DNA of 64,000 nt from Schizochytrium sp. CCTCC M209059 (taxonomy: Eukaryota; Sar; Bigyra; Thraustochytrida; Thraustochytriidae), in assembly GCA_000818945.1 (NCBI GenBank), contig KN805407.1:5320-69319 (forward strand), read 5' to 3'. Made by a program: the position numbers and the translations under genes. Each line of letters begins with the position of its first letter. Position 1 is the stretch's first letter. The notes beneath the pieces were generated by a model, which did not search any database, was not told the origin of the DNA, and worked only from the letters and a program-made list of their open reading frames with translations. Positions 55,601-64,000 of the stretch are shown piece by piece.

Positions 55601-55944
55601 TGGGTGCCGTCGCCCTCGCTCAGCTCGTCGCCACCTTCCTCGTCGTCTACGCCGACTGGCCCTTCACGGCCATCGCGCCCATCGGCTGGGGCTGGGCTGG
55701 CATCATCTGGGTCTGGTCCGTCATTTGGTTCCTCCCCGTCGATATCGTCAAGATTGCCACCCTCTGGATCCTCTACGGCAACCCCTGGAAGGCCGCCTCG
55801 CAGCAGCGTCTCATGCTCTCCATGGCTGTCAACGGCGGTGCCTCGCACCTTGGCTCCCGCGCGGGCTCTCGCAAGGCCCCCAACTCGCGTGCCTACGCCC
55901 GCGCATCAGCAGCGCGCGCTGCTGCCCGCGCGTCCCGTCGCTGA
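52696..55944 (+). CDS. Plasma-membrane-type H+-ATPase (P3A P-type ATPase)
   Basis: 1082 residues in one exon; the ATG at 52696 follows a clean leader. An Ala/Glu/Pro-rich acidic N-terminus (about 1-110) precedes the pump. Motifs in order: QAGLTGESLPVTK (actuator), IGGIPIAMPTVL (fourth span), CSDKTGTLTLNQ with the phosphorylated Asp at residue 442, KGAPQVM (nucleotide site), MITGDQVAIGKETARRL, VGMTGDGVNDAPALKAADVG near 693-712, and the fifth span following MKNYAMYACATTVRIV. This is P3A, which exports protons and energises the plasma membrane. Between spans 7 and 8, where fungal pumps have a short loop, there is an insertion of about 75 residues (about 850-930) with four cysteines. The C-terminus is short and Arg/Ser/Ala-rich, without the plant-type 14-3-3 tail. 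Codon use is extremely C-biased, suggesting high expression. A long antisense frame results from this bias. Confidence 0.96.
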   Translation: MSLEEGKAASSTPAPMEETASNATLTEPPQEETAAPAATETKPEDATATKEAAAASPAEPAAAAPAAVPAEKESLHAMKELQNPTAQRQMDDAGDDDEFDIAALTIEEALAKFNTTKGGLTSEEAAKRLEQYGPNALPETETNKCLQFLSFMWNPLSWVMEAAAIVAIVLSNGPQPYIFPNSQWNNFDPSFDSGNPDVDGNPPPDYPDFIGIVLLLIANSCIGYYEESKAGDAVAALMDQLSPECYVKRDGEWKTLPAKDLVPGDIVTIKLGDIIPADMKVLEGEPLKIDQAGLTGESLPVTKSPGDEVYSSSVVKRGEIDCMVHATGINTFFGKAANLVGSTEEHGHLQQVLSAIGLFCMSYIGLWIVIVVIVTPSAYTWYYRGIINVVLVLLIGGIPIAMPTVLSVTMALGVNELAKMDAIVTRITAVEEMAGMDVLCSDKTGTLTLNQLTVDTPSVCGEFTPSEVIRAAALAAKREGDPDAIDKCIAEAAVAQGLNFDEWEETHFFPFDPVGKRTQATLKHKTEDNRVYVVSKGAPQVMIDLAWNADEIRVEQEKQIDDFALRGLRAIGVAEKHGEDGKWEFMGLIPLLDPPRHDTKQTIDEAQRLGVSVKMITGDQVAIGKETARRLAMGVNFHNAKILRSEFVEGIPIVDIVEEADGFGEVFPEDKYRCVEILRHSKRGPFGGNHVVGMTGDGVNDAPALKAADVGIAVADATDAARAASDMVLLTPGLNVIIHAIIGSRKIFQRMKNYAMYACATTVRIVTTFGLLCVAFQFSFPPFMVLIIAYLNDGTILTISKDNASPSPTPDAWRLKEIFSIGANIGIWLTLSTVVFFIVIIYTDFFDTVAPKMPELMVKDDPICYFYESATAQAWGAANGFAECAAGSISDACTAALRAASSAMSPDLRYAPNNDCLSAYQATYGNNDIGRRLNAVIYLQVSITGQLVIFSTRSRTFFFQGAPPSPWLMGAVALAQLVATFLVVYADWPFTAIAPIGWGWAGIIWVWSVIWFLPVDIVKIATLWILYGNPWKAASQQRLMLSMAVNGGASHLGSRAGSRKAPNSRAYARASAARAAARASRR

Positions 55945-56727
55945 TTTTCTTAACCCAAGACCAATTTGTGCTTTTGCTAGCAATAAAACGAACATTACGT
56001 GCGCAATGCATGCCCCTCAGAAATGTCTCCCATGATTTTCTTCCTTGTCCTTGTTCTTTCTTTCTCTAAGGCCTGATTAAAGACCCATCATTTTCTTCTT
56101 GTTCATTGATGGAAAAAAAGTAGGGATGGATCGCTCGCTGCCTTCTCGAGATTTGTCTGTAGATTTTCACGACGATAATTTCAAAGGAGAAGGAACCACG
56201 AGATCAGCAACGAGATTAACAACAGGTCGTTTAGGTGATCGCAACATCCGATTCAATCTATTCGGGACTCGTTCAAGTTGGGATTTCATGACAACAGTCG
56301 CAGAGAGAAAGAATAACAACAACAACAACAACAACAACAACAATAACATCCTGTTCAAGCCTTTTTAACCACAATTGAAATTGAAATTCATCAAATCACA
56401 AAAGCCACGCGCGCCAGCAACAAGCGCAAGCTATTCTGCTTCTTTATTCCTTCTTCAAGGATGGGTGTTGTGTTTCGTTTCCGAAACCATCTTCCGTCAT
56501 CATTCTCATGGGAAAATGGGAAAGTCTTGCCGAGGCCCTTCTTCGTGAATTTGTCGAAAAGTGAGATGGGGAGCACAGCTTGCCTGTCTTGTTGATCTTC
56601 TTGGTGTTCGTGGCCTTCTCGTAAATAATATTATACAACTTCTGACAATCCTCACAGCCCACTTCTCCCCCCCCCCCAAGAGTCAGTCTTGCACGTCACA
56701 CTGTCTTGCACGTCACACTCTTGCACG
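55945..56727. other. Convergent intergenic region, no gene seen
   Basis: This is the 3' flank of the H+-ATPase gene and of the following minus-strand gene. It contains an AAC trinucleotide tract (about 56311-56343), a C homopolymer of about 10 (56669-56678) and a duplicated TCTTGCACGTCACACT (56686-56719). No coding pattern is seen. Confidence 0.5.
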
Positions 56728-57408
56728 CTAACTTTTGACGCTTGTATGAGAAGGAAGTCCATTTACTTGTATCATGAAGCGGTTCGTCTCGATGGGATAA
56801 GCATTAGTAGCGCAAAACATTCGCAAGACCTCTTCGCGGGGCACGCGCATAATTCGCTTCTTTTGAGTGCCGGGACGCAAACTCGGAAGCAAGACGGCCA
56901 GCTCCACGTCCTCCAAGACGACTCCAGCGACCTCAAAAATGCGCGCAATCTCTTCGCGTGACACAGTTTTGACTCCGTTTTCCAAAACCAAATGGCGACG
57001 TGGATCTCGGGCAGCGTTCAAGGGTTGCCGCGCAAAGTGTTTCTCTAAGCGCGCGCAGAGCTTGAAAAAAGCCACCTTTGCCGACGGTTCGAGTCTGCCC
57101 ACAAGCACGCGTTTCTGCGCTCGTACAAACTCATCATTCTCCGCAAGCTCTCGGCGCGCGCGTGCCGACTTCCTCGAAAACTGCTTGGCGCGGTGCGCAA
57201 ATCCGCACCAGCGTTTCCGCGCGACGCAAGCGCCACAGGCGCCGTCGTAGTGCTCGCCACGCTCTCGCCGCACCTGCTGGTTCGAGGTCAGAGTGTTTGC
57301 TCGCTCGCCCCCCGCGCTGCCGCCTCGCGACGCCCAGAACTCTCGCTCCGCCGCCACCGCGCGCCGCAGCGCCTCGCGCGACGCCATGGCGCCCTCCGAC
57401 AGCCACAT
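56728..57408 (-). CDS. Basic orphan protein with possible EF-hand-like C-terminus
   Basis: 226 residues from the ATG at 57406-57408 (MWLSEGAMASREALRRAVAA); a second in-frame ATG lies at 57385-57387. A CTGTCAG just upstream could be a splice acceptor for a leader exon. The N-terminal half is Arg/Ala-rich and helical, with a small Cys cluster (GACGACVARKRWCGF). The C-terminal half has two helix-loop-helix-like segments: VSREEIARIFEVAGVVLEDV and MRVPREEVLRMF, spaced as in a paired EF-hand fold but without calcium-binding loops. It ends NGLPSHTSVKS. I do not recognise a family. The frame length, ATG and helical pattern support a real gene. Confidence 0.55.
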   Translation of the reverse strand: MWLSEGAMASREALRRAVAAEREFWASRGGSAGGERANTLTSNQQVRRERGEHYDGACGACVARKRWCGFAHRAKQFSRKSARARRELAENDEFVRAQKRVLVGRLEPSAKVAFFKLCARLEKHFARQPLNAARDPRRHLVLENGVKTVSREEIARIFEVAGVVLEDVELAVLLPSLRPGTQKKRIMRVPREEVLRMFCATNAYPIETNRFMIQVNGLPSHTSVKS

Positions 57409-57623
57409 CTGCCTGACAGAGAAAGCGCTCTCAACAATTTGACAACTCAACACACACACACACCCTCTAACAACAGCAGCAGCAGCAGTAGTAGTACTAG
57501 TTAGTATACTGCGCAAGAAAAAAAGGAATTTGTTCGTTTTCACACTCGTCCTACTTAGCTGGACTGTACGGGTGCAGATGCCCAGAAAGGGGATCGTACT
57601 ACATCACAACGAGCAGTGCTGCG

Positions 57624-57655
<32 letters not shown>

Positions 57656-58298
57656 AGACAGCAGCCCACCAAGATCGAGCTCGATGGCGAGGAAGACCTG
57701 AGACATGCGAGTCTTTTAGGCTTCAAGTATAATCTGTATTAATTAGTATACCGTCGCGAATCAGCCATCTCGCCACGGCGAGTCGCGAGGCGGCCATCGA
57801 CCAGGATTACCGACCGACCCTGCAACCTGCGCTCGCCTTCGACTCGTCGACGCGACGGTGGCGGCGCGTGCGTTTCTCCTCGAGCTCCAGCGCTCATGCT
57901 CCTCCTCTGCACGCCAGAGCAGGCCAGACCAGACCAGGCCAATCTCGACTCCGCTCCCCGGGCTCACCAGGACTCGCGCTTCTTTCTCGAGGTCCAGCGC
58001 GCGACAGCGAGCTGCAGAGACCGCGACCCGGCGGGCCTCGGCGCTGGACATTCTATTCTGCTCCCATCGCCTCCACCCATCTCCTCCCTCGCTCGCGAGG
58101 CGACACGCGCCCGCCGAAGGTACGCGCCGTCGCCGCCGCCGCCGCCGCCGTCCCTCGCACGCCGCGCGCGTCCGAGGCCGCCGCGAGCGCGGGCGGGACG
58201 CGCAGAGCGACCCCCGCCCACGCGTGCAAAGGGAAGGAGGGAGCGTGTGGAATGGAGCGCGAGATGCAGCAAATCGCAAAAGGGTAGCGAGAGTTGAG

Positions 58299-58329
<31 letters not shown>

Positions 58330-58403
58330 CAGCAGCAGCAGTCGCCGGCAGGGAAGCAGAGCGGTAGCAGCGAGTCTCGCACGTAAACCCTCACTCCGCA
58401 AAG
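57409..58403. other. Divergent promoter region with CTG and CAG tracts
   Basis: This lies between divergently transcribed genes. It contains CAG/TAG triplets (about 57472-57497), a CTG tract (about 57618-57655) and a CAG tract (about 58294-58342) in the likely 5' UTR of the following gene. A 54-codon frame from the ATG at 57578 crosses the CTG tract as poly-Cys and ends in KIELDGEEDLRHASLLGFKY; it is probably chance. Confidence 0.45.
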
Positions 58404-59141
58404 ATGGGCAACCTCCCCCTCTTCGTCATGAACGCCTCGGTCTTCGGGAGCTCGGTACGTTCGTCCGCCTTGTACTTGAAGGATCTCTCGCGCAGCGTGC
58501 TCGCTTGCTCGCTCGCGCCTGCGCTGAGACCAAACCACGAGTCCCCAGAAAGCTAACGAAGCAGCGCCTACGCTGACGTCACGTTGCAGGTTCTCGCGTA
58601 CCTGGCCCCTGGCTGGACCGCCCTCAAAGTGGGCGACACCACCTTTGGCCACGGCGTCTACTACGGCTACTCCAAGTACTCCGGAGACGACTACGACGAG
58701 GTCCCCTACACCTACATTCAGACTGCAGGTGTACCTCTAGATGACGATGGAAACGTGGTCACAGTGAAAGATGCGCAATGGGTCGGCATGCCAATTCTCG
58801 GCGCCATCATCATCGCCCTTGCAATCGCTCAGATGTGCTTTAGCTGCAGTAGCGGCAAGGGTCTGAGCATTGTCAAGTTCACCAATGTCCTGATGATTCT
58901 TATCGCCATTGCCATCATGGTCACCTACGTGTACACTGACTTTTGGATCCGTGTGGGCGATGCTTGCGACAATGGAACTTTCTATTCGTGCGATGAGGGC
59001 ATGATCACCTGGACATTCTCGAATCTTGTTGGCGGCGAAGTTGTGATTTACAAGTTCTGGTGGAGCTACTTTTTTGGCTGCATCCTCATCTTCTTCTGCT
59101 TGCTGTCCTTTTGCTTGGCTACGCAGTACCAGAAGGCGTAA
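58404..59141 (+). CDS. Orphan multi-span membrane protein, two exons, 200 aa
   Basis: Exon 1 is 58404-58454 (17 codons), the intron is 58455-58589 (135 bp, GTACGT donor, ACGTTGCAG acceptor, phase 0), and exon 2 is 58590-59141. The junction gives FVMNASVFGSS|VLAYLAPGW. Three strong hydrophobic segments are MPILGAIIIALAIAQMCF, TNVLMILIAIAIMVTYVY and FFGCILIFFCLLSFCLA. The N-terminal segment across the junction may be a fourth, giving a tetraspan-like topology. The first loop is rich in Tyr and Asp (YYGYSKYSGDDYDEVPYTY). The loop between the last two spans has two cysteines (DACDNGTFYSC) and an N-glycosylation site (NGT). It resembles tetraspanin or claudin-type layout but lacks CCG or W-GLW-C-C motifs, so I leave it unnamed. 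The 5' UTR carries a CAG tract. Confidence 0.75.
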
Positions 59142-59517
59142 TGAAAGAGCTAGCTTGCTCTGCTCCTGCCTGATTCGCGTGACGTAGTCACTTATGATGT
59201 TCTTATCGATGTTGATGCTGGAAACCATTGATTGATGCGGCCGGCCGATGAGGTACATTCTTTTAGAATTTCGAATGTATCGACCAATGGTCGAATTGAC
59301 AGCGACTTGCGCTTCTAACCAGAGTGTGTGTTTGCTCCTAGATCGTCTTACGTATCATACGCGACGGATAGGCCGAAAAGATCAGAATTGAATTTCTCAT
59401 TTGTTAAAGAAAATCTGTCGATAAGCAAGCACCTTTTTGGCTCAGCAAAGGACGTGAGCCCCGAGGACCCAAACAATCTTGCTCCCTTCTTCACTTCGAT
59501 CAAGAATCGAGATCGAA
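59142..59517. other. Convergent 3' flanks, no gene seen
   Basis: A 376-bp AT-richer spacer between two converging genes. I see no repeats and no coding pattern. Confidence 0.5.
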
Positions 59518-59877
59518 CTAAAATATGAGAGATAACCACGCAGCAATCAGTGTGAACCCGCCAATGGGAGTGATCATACCCAGCTTGGTCTCACCCGTGA
59601 GCACCATGGCGTAAAGCGATCCCGAAAAGAGCGTAATGCCAACAGCGAAAAGGGTCACGGGCAAGTTTCTCGGTTGCGCGGCAGCGCCGCCAGGAACCTC
59701 CTTGACCATCTTCGCGGCCACGAGCATCGCCACGCTGTTCACCAAATGGTAATGCGACGCGGTCTCCCAGACCTTGGCCATGCGGTCATCAACCTTGCCG
59801 CGGAGCGCATGCGCTCCAAAGGCGCCCGTCGCGATGGCCAGGGCGCCCGAGATACCGGCGAGCACGATGGGTCTCAT
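59518..59877 (-). CDS. TMEM256/DUF423 family small membrane protein
   Basis: 119 residues from the ATG at 59875-59877. The frame is open further upstream but only to a GTG, and the family usually begins just before its first span, so this ATG is preferred. The sequence MRPIVLAGISGALAIATGAF, GAHALRGKVDDRMAKVWETA, SHYHLVNSVAMLVA and the ending LGMITPIGGFTLIAAWLSLI follow DUF423 (bacterial YgdD, animal TMEM256). The conserved GAFGAHAL and HyHl motifs and four spans are present. Function is not established in the family; animal TMEM256 is found in mitochondrial or vesicle membranes. The upstream in-frame extension (Ser/Arg-rich, no acids at first) could be a targeting peptide if an upstream exon supplies the start. 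Confidence 0.88.
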   Translation of the reverse strand: MRPIVLAGISGALAIATGAFGAHALRGKVDDRMAKVWETASHYHLVNSVAMLVAAKMVKEVPGGAAAQPRNLPVTLFAVGITLFSGSLYAMVLTGETKLGMITPIGGFTLIAAWLSLIF

Positions 59878-60278
59878 TCTCCGCAAGTCGTCTACCGTCG
59901 CGCGCGAGCCGAAAGCGGGGCTAGACGCTGCGTCTGAAGAGACGTTCTCGACCGCGGGGGTTCTGCTCCGGAGCGTCGTCGCGCGAAGCGGTTTTGGATG
60001 CCAAGCACCTTTGCCTGCCAGGGACGAGTGAAACACGACTCCACGCTACAGCTCTGTAGCACCGTCTTCGTCAGCTTGTTTCGCAAACCAACTACGAACA
60101 AAAGCAAGCAAACTCAACCGGGGTCAGGGAAAGCCCCGTCACTGGCACGCCAGAAAAAAGGGAAGACCTGGGATCGAAGCACACGCACGCACGCGGCGAG
60201 TCGAGCCCTCGTCCCCACCTGCGCCCGGCGCTCGCGCCAAGAAAAGACGTCTTGGATCTTCTATAGAAAGCAGCGAAA
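59878..60278. promoter_or_regulatory. Divergent promoter region
   Basis: About 400 bp between the minus-strand TMEM256-like gene and the plus-strand lectin gene. It should hold both promoters. Only short GCAC-type repetition (CACACGCACGCACGC, near 60180-60194) is visible; no TATA box. Confidence 0.4.
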
Positions 60279-60528
60279 ATGAGCACGGCGCAGCTTCGGC
60301 AACGGGCGACGAGGAGACGAAGACGAAACGCGGTGACAGCTGGCGGGCGTTTGCCGTTGCTCTTCGCCGCAGTCCTTATTCTGGTTCTCGTTTTGCTTAG
60401 TCCTGCAGGCGCCGACGCCAAGGTACCTGCGTCGTCGCTGCAAAAAGGAGACCAGCGGCGCTCCCGCGAGAGCTATGGAAACTCTGCTGATGACAACGAG
60501 GATGGAAACGACGATTACGCACAAGACA

Positions 60529-60568
<40 letters not shown>

Positions 60569-61901
60569 TGGCGATCAGGACGATGAAGGTGAAGATGAGG
60601 ACGAAGATGATTACGATGAGGACGACTACGATGAAGACGAGGACGATGACGAAGGGGATCTGGATTCTGCCAACGACGATTTGAATGCGTATCAAACCCG
60701 ATCAAACTTCCTTCTTCGCAAACTTCAAGATCGCGGTGGCGTTCAAGTCGTCCTTGGCGGCTCTCAATCCTCGCCAAAAGGGGCATGGCAAATGAAAAGC
60801 GCCGATGGCACCTCCTTCGAGTGCAAATTCTCAGTCGCTGAACATGATGACCATACCACGGCGCACCCGGGAGGAGGTCGACGCACGACGTCTGGAGCTA
60901 CGACAGACTTGCCGACGGTAACCGCCGCAGAGACGGCGCTGCAGCCGCTCGAAGGAAAATGTATCTCTATTCGAAAAGGCTACTGGTCTTACGATGTTTG
61001 CCATAAGAATGGCGTCTTCCAATACCACGGAACTTCGCGTGCCAAGACCGATGTCACATGGAGCCTAGGCGCTTTTGATCCTGATGCTTCGTCAATCCTC
61101 ACGTCCGATAGCCAAGGCTCTGACAAGCAAGTAGCTCTCGCAGTCGTCCACCACTTTGTCGACGGACAGCCCTGCGACGAAACGGGCAAGCCACGCGTCT
61201 CACGAGTGGTCTACTTTTGCTGCCCGCACCTCAAGGGCGCGAGCGGCATGGACTACCAGCTTGAGTCGCTCACAGAGAACCAAGTCTGTAGCTACACCGT
61301 GACCATGTGCACGCGCACACTGTGCGACGTCGGTTTTGTGCCGCGCGGCTCCACCGATGCCTGGACAATCTTGCGCTCTCTTTCAGGGCTCTGTTTCCAG
61401 GATACAATCGATTGGTGGTCTTATAGTCTCTGCGTGGAACGCGATGTTTCACAGTTCCACATGGAGGAGTCTGTGACGTCAAAGGGACAGAGAAGCGTGG
61501 AGCGAACATCAGAGTACAGTCTTGGCATCTTTCGCGCAGACAAGTCGTTCAAGATCCCCTCGAGGCTCTCGAGCGGAATGAAGCTCGAAAAGGAGGTCAA
61601 TGCGCGAACACTGCTTTACGTCGACAGAGATCCGCGTAACCCGGCTGTTGTCCAAGTTTATGCGGGTGGATCTTCTTGCGATGTCTCTCAGGATGCGCGC
61701 ACTCGGACAACTCTCGTTCGCTTCGTCTGTGATAGGACCTCGGAGAGGGCAGGTGAGACGCATCGTATATTATCTGTAGAAGAGGTCGCCTCTTGTCAGT
61801 ATGTTGTCACCTTCCACACGCACCTTCTATGTCAGCATGCACTCTTCAATCCACCTGAAGATCAAGGCGAACGTGTGACCTGTCTCCCGGCCGAGGCGTA
61901 G
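60279..61901 (+). CDS. Two-MRH-domain ER lectin, ERLEC1/OS-9-like
   Basis: 540 residues in one exon from the ATG at 60279. A basic start (RRRRR) is followed by a signal peptide or signal anchor (LLFAAVLILVLVLLSPAGAD, about 26-47). A highly acidic stretch (about 70-130) includes 13 consecutive Asp. Two mannose-6-phosphate-receptor-homology domains follow. The first starts LEGKCISIRKGYWSYDVCHK (about 225-350). The second starts LSGLCFQDTIDWWSYSLCVE (about 370-515) and has the OS-9-type double Trp, then QFHMEE. Cysteines recur in the MRH pattern, to the end (SCQYVVTFHTHLLC). Erlectin has two MRH domains and OS-9 one; both read trimmed N-glycans on misfolded proteins and hand them to the ER degradation complex. 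That role is inferred here. The acidic region is unusual for the family. No KDEL-type signal is seen. Confidence 0.85.
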
Positions 61902-62496
61902 TAGTCTAGCATCAAAATGTTCTCCCTCATTTGCCTATAGTAGTAGATCTGCTCGTCTTTTCTGTTTGGCATAGGCCTAATCGTTTGAAGAAAAACGCGT
62001 TACTTAAAAAGCTCAAAGAGACACCCCTTCGGTGGGGCCGAAATATACGAGAGTGCCGAAACAAATGCCTTGCAAGTACGCATGTTTCAATCGCACACCA
62101 ATGGAGGAGAAAACGCAAAGTCTGGCGACATGGTGGTGAGCACCGGAATACTCTTTTAGAATGAATACGCGCCAACTCGTGTCGACACCAAGAATAAGCG
62201 CTTTGGCCAGTGGAAAAGTCCATTTCTGGCCTCCTCTTNNNNNNNNNNNNNNNNNNNNNTCTCACCCCGCGCCCCTACCCCGTTGCCCGCACTCTCGCTC
62301 TCGGTCAGCCTCTACAAAGGCTCATTCCCATCCCTGTACTGCACTGTCCGTCACTCCCATTTGGACCAAAAACAGTCCTGCAAAGCCAAGCTTGGTCTTG
62401 TCTGTTTCGAAGCACAGAACCGCAAAGCTACCTCACGCGACGAAAAGCAGAACCGCAAAGCCATCTCACACGTGACCAAGAGCAAGTTTCGCCACC
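61902..62496. other. Intergenic region with assembly gap and 33-bp tandem duplication
   Basis: A run of 21 N lies at 62239-62259. Just upstream of the HSDL2-like gene a 33-bp unit beginning CAGAACCGCAAAGC occurs twice in tandem (62415-62447 and 62448-62480) with several differences. The rest is promoter-like sequence without a gene. Confidence 0.6.
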
Positions 62497-63529
62497 ATGG
62501 TCTTCGACGAAGCGCTTCTTCGTCCCGAGTAAGTTTTCGCGCGAGCTCGCGAGCGCGCGGACGCCGCCCGGCGTCGTGCAAAAGTGGACGGACGATGAAT
62601 CGTAGCGGCGGAGATACGGACAAAACTGACAAGCGCTCTCGCGCGGGCAACCAACGCACAGCGTCAAGGGCCGCGTGGTCATTTGCACAGGCGCCAGCCG
62701 CGGCATCGGCCGCGAGTGCGTGCTCGCACTTGCCAAGCTTGGGTGCAACGTGGTCATTGCAGCCAAAACTACAGAGCCACACCCTACGCTGCCAGGTACA
62801 ATCTATACCGTCGCCAAGGAATGCGAGGAGCTCGGCGTGCAAGCCTTGCCCGTCAAGGTTGATGTGCGCAGCGAGGAAGACGTGCAGGCGTGCATCGACC
62901 TGACCATGAAAACCTTTGGCCGCATCGACATTCTCATCAACAATGCGAGCAGCCTTTGGTGGCATGACATTGTTGACACACCCATGAAGCGCGCCGACCT
63001 CATTTACGAGGTCAATACGCGCGGCACCTTTATGATGACCAAGGCTTGCTTGCCACACATGCTAAAGAACGGCTATGGCCATGTCATCAACATGAGCCCG
63101 CCCTTGAGTACCCAGGGGCTCGCAGGCCACACGGCGTATTATATTTCAAAATTCGGCATGACCCTCGTCGCGCTTGGAGCAGGTCAAGAGTATCCTGGTG
63201 TTGTGGCTGGAAACTCGCTTTGGCCGCGCACCGTCATCGAGAGCCTTGCTTCCAAAAACCACAAGCTCGGCACTCCGGACATGTGGCGCAAAGCGACCAT
63301 CATTAGTGACTGCGTGCTTCTCCTCATTTCCAAGGGCCTCAATCACTCTGGCCGTACTTGCATCGACGAAGAACTGCTCCGCGAGAATGGCATGGAGGAC
63401 TTTTCCAGATACCAAGTCGTTCCGGGCTCTGAGCCTCCCTCCATGGCAGACCTCGCCTCCGCTGGTGGCAGAGAGCTCAACAAACGCGGTCGTGCGCTCG
63501 TACGGGCTCCCAAGTCATCCAAGTTGTAG
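62497..63529 (+). CDS. HSDL2: HSDL2-like short-chain dehydrogenase/reductase, peroxisomal, two exons
   Basis: Exon 1 is only 32 bp (62497-62528, start context GCCACCATGG), the intron is 62529-62661 (133 bp, GTAAGT donor, GCACAG acceptor), and exon 2 is 62662-63529; 299 residues in all. The junction restores MVFDEALLRPDVKGRVVICT. SDR features: TGASRGIG (cofactor loop), the HSDL2-specific AAKTTEPHPTLPGTIYTVA, DILINNASSLWW, NTRGTFMMTKAC, the catalytic-type MSPP and YYISKFGM (YxxxK), and LWPRTVIES. The C-terminus is PKSSKL; SKL is the classical PTS1 peroxisome import signal. Mammalian HSDL2 has a C-terminal SCP2 sterol-carrier domain, which is absent here. The family is peroxisomal or mitochondrial and linked to lipid metabolism; the substrate is not known. 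Family call is firm and peroxisomal import very likely. Confidence 0.92.
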
Positions 63530-63780
63530 CCATCTCCCCCAGGACCACGACACTACGACCTTGTTGACAGAGACGTCCCGAGGGTAAAAGGGAAGAACCC
63601 CAAGCCGCAACAGAACTCATTCGCTCGCTTGATCTTGCGATGCCAGCTTCAGTCCCTGGTGAGCAGGCACTTGATCTTTTTGTTGGGATATAACGCTCAC
63701 AAGTAAGACAAAGTTTACAATGTTCTAAAATAATGCAATACAACGCACCGCAATGCAATGCAGTGTAGTGCAGTGCAGTG
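63530..63780. other. Convergent spacer with TGCAA/TGCAG pentamers
   Basis: A short period-5 array of GCAAT, GCAGT and GTAGT units lies at about 63734-63782, the inverse of the TTGCA arrays near 51.4 and 51.9 kb. No gene seen. Confidence 0.5.
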
Positions 63781-63996
63781 CTATCCAGAAAAGAGGTCTT
63801 TGTCTCGGCAAGCAAGAGTCTTGCAGCAGAAGGTACGCATGCCCCAATGGACAGTGCGACAGTCGCGCTTTCCTGAGGCGCCCCCTTTGGTCTTCCTCAA
63901 TGACCCCTCTTCGTCGAGTCTCTTCCGGATGACTCCGAGGCTTCGCGAGCGCAATCGCGCAAAACGTCTTGACAAGGCTCTCGCGCGCGACGACAT
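63781..63996 (-). CDS. Short basic reading frame at right edge
   Basis: 71 codons from the ATG at 63994-63996 to the stop ending at 63781. The frame may also continue beyond the window. It is very basic at first (MSSRARALSRRFARLRSRSL, then GVIRKRLDEEG), with four cysteines later. The start loosely resembles the ribosomal protein bS21 pattern (ALRRFxR...), but the usual C-terminal features are not clear, so I do not name it. It could be a mitochondrial ribosomal protein, a last exon of a longer gene, or chance. Confidence 0.3.
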   Translation of the reverse strand: MSSRARALSRRFARLRSRSLGVIRKRLDEEGSLRKTKGGASGKRDCRTVHWGMRTFCCKTLACRDKDLFSG

Positions 63997-64000
63997 GAAT

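Noticed and set aside
52420..55848. 1142-codon open frame on the minus strand opposite the H+-ATPase
   Set aside because: It is an exact antisense shadow of a strongly C-biased gene. It reads as Gly/Asp/Glu/Val-rich repetition with no family motif, while the sense strand has every P-type ATPase signature.
57578..57742. Poly-cysteine small protein
   Set aside because: The Cys run is a CTG microsatellite in a promoter region; there is no support beyond an open frame.
1..64000. CRISPR arrays, rRNA genes and intact transposons
   Set aside because: None seen. The tandem repeats are contiguous microsatellites without spacers, no rRNA-like sequence was recognised, and no transposase or reverse-transcriptase motif was found on either strand.

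Overview
The window is nuclear DNA from a eukaryotic microbe. Genes are dense but intron-poor, and the introns are short GT-AG introns (about 70 to 670 bp). One coding exon runs uninterrupted for 15.7 kb. Codon use is GC-rich, and strongly C-ending in the H+-ATPase and eS27 genes. The gene set (plasma-membrane H+-ATPase, giant DUF3638/DUF3645 protein, PACRG-like ciliary protein, peroxisomal HSDL2-like reductase, OS-9/erlectin-like lectin) fits a flagellate-forming heterotrophic protist. My best guess is a thraustochytrid-like stramenopile (Labyrinthulea). This is inference; no rRNA or organellar marker is present to prove it.

Left third (1-23.9 kb). A VOC-family protein is cut by the left edge. 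It is followed by a small two-exon gene of unknown function, an NAD(P)HX dehydratase (NAXD) on the minus strand, and, divergently, a gene of about 5240 codons for a giant ATPase-like protein. That protein carries a polyQ region rich in clathrin-adaptor-type motifs, a DUF3638/DUF3645 core, EF-hands and a Vps62-like tail. Next, on the minus strand, is an SLC35B4-type nucleotide-sugar transporter whose only intron is mostly a ~540-bp TGTGCG hexamer array. A decayed TPR (kinesin-light-chain-like) pseudogene abuts it.

Middle (23.9-41.6 kb). The genes are a SUN-domain nuclear-envelope protein, a possible small CX9C protein, a TMEM94-like degenerate P-type ATPase, a PACRGL homologue, a possible frame-broken membrane protein beside an assembly gap, an APC-superfamily (PUT/LAT-like) permease, the two-exon ribosomal protein eS27 and an orphan basic protein.

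41.6-52.7 kb is an unusual gene-poor stretch of about 11 kb. It is packed with tetra-, penta- and hexanucleotide tracts and a diverged tandem repeat with tRNA B-box-like motifs, and I could not support any confident gene there.

Right end (52.7-64 kb). A P3A H+-ATPase, an orphan basic protein, an orphan multi-span membrane protein (two exons), a TMEM256/DUF423 protein, a two-MRH-domain lectin (ERLEC1/OS-9-like), an HSDL2-like reductase ending in SKL (two exons), and a short basic reading frame at the edge.

There is no operon logic. Several products nevertheless share the endomembrane system: a nucleotide-sugar transporter with a KKxx tail, an ERAD-type lectin, a TMEM94-like protein, and a giant protein with trafficking motifs. 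Two short N runs (36113-36176 and 62239-62259) are assembly gaps.
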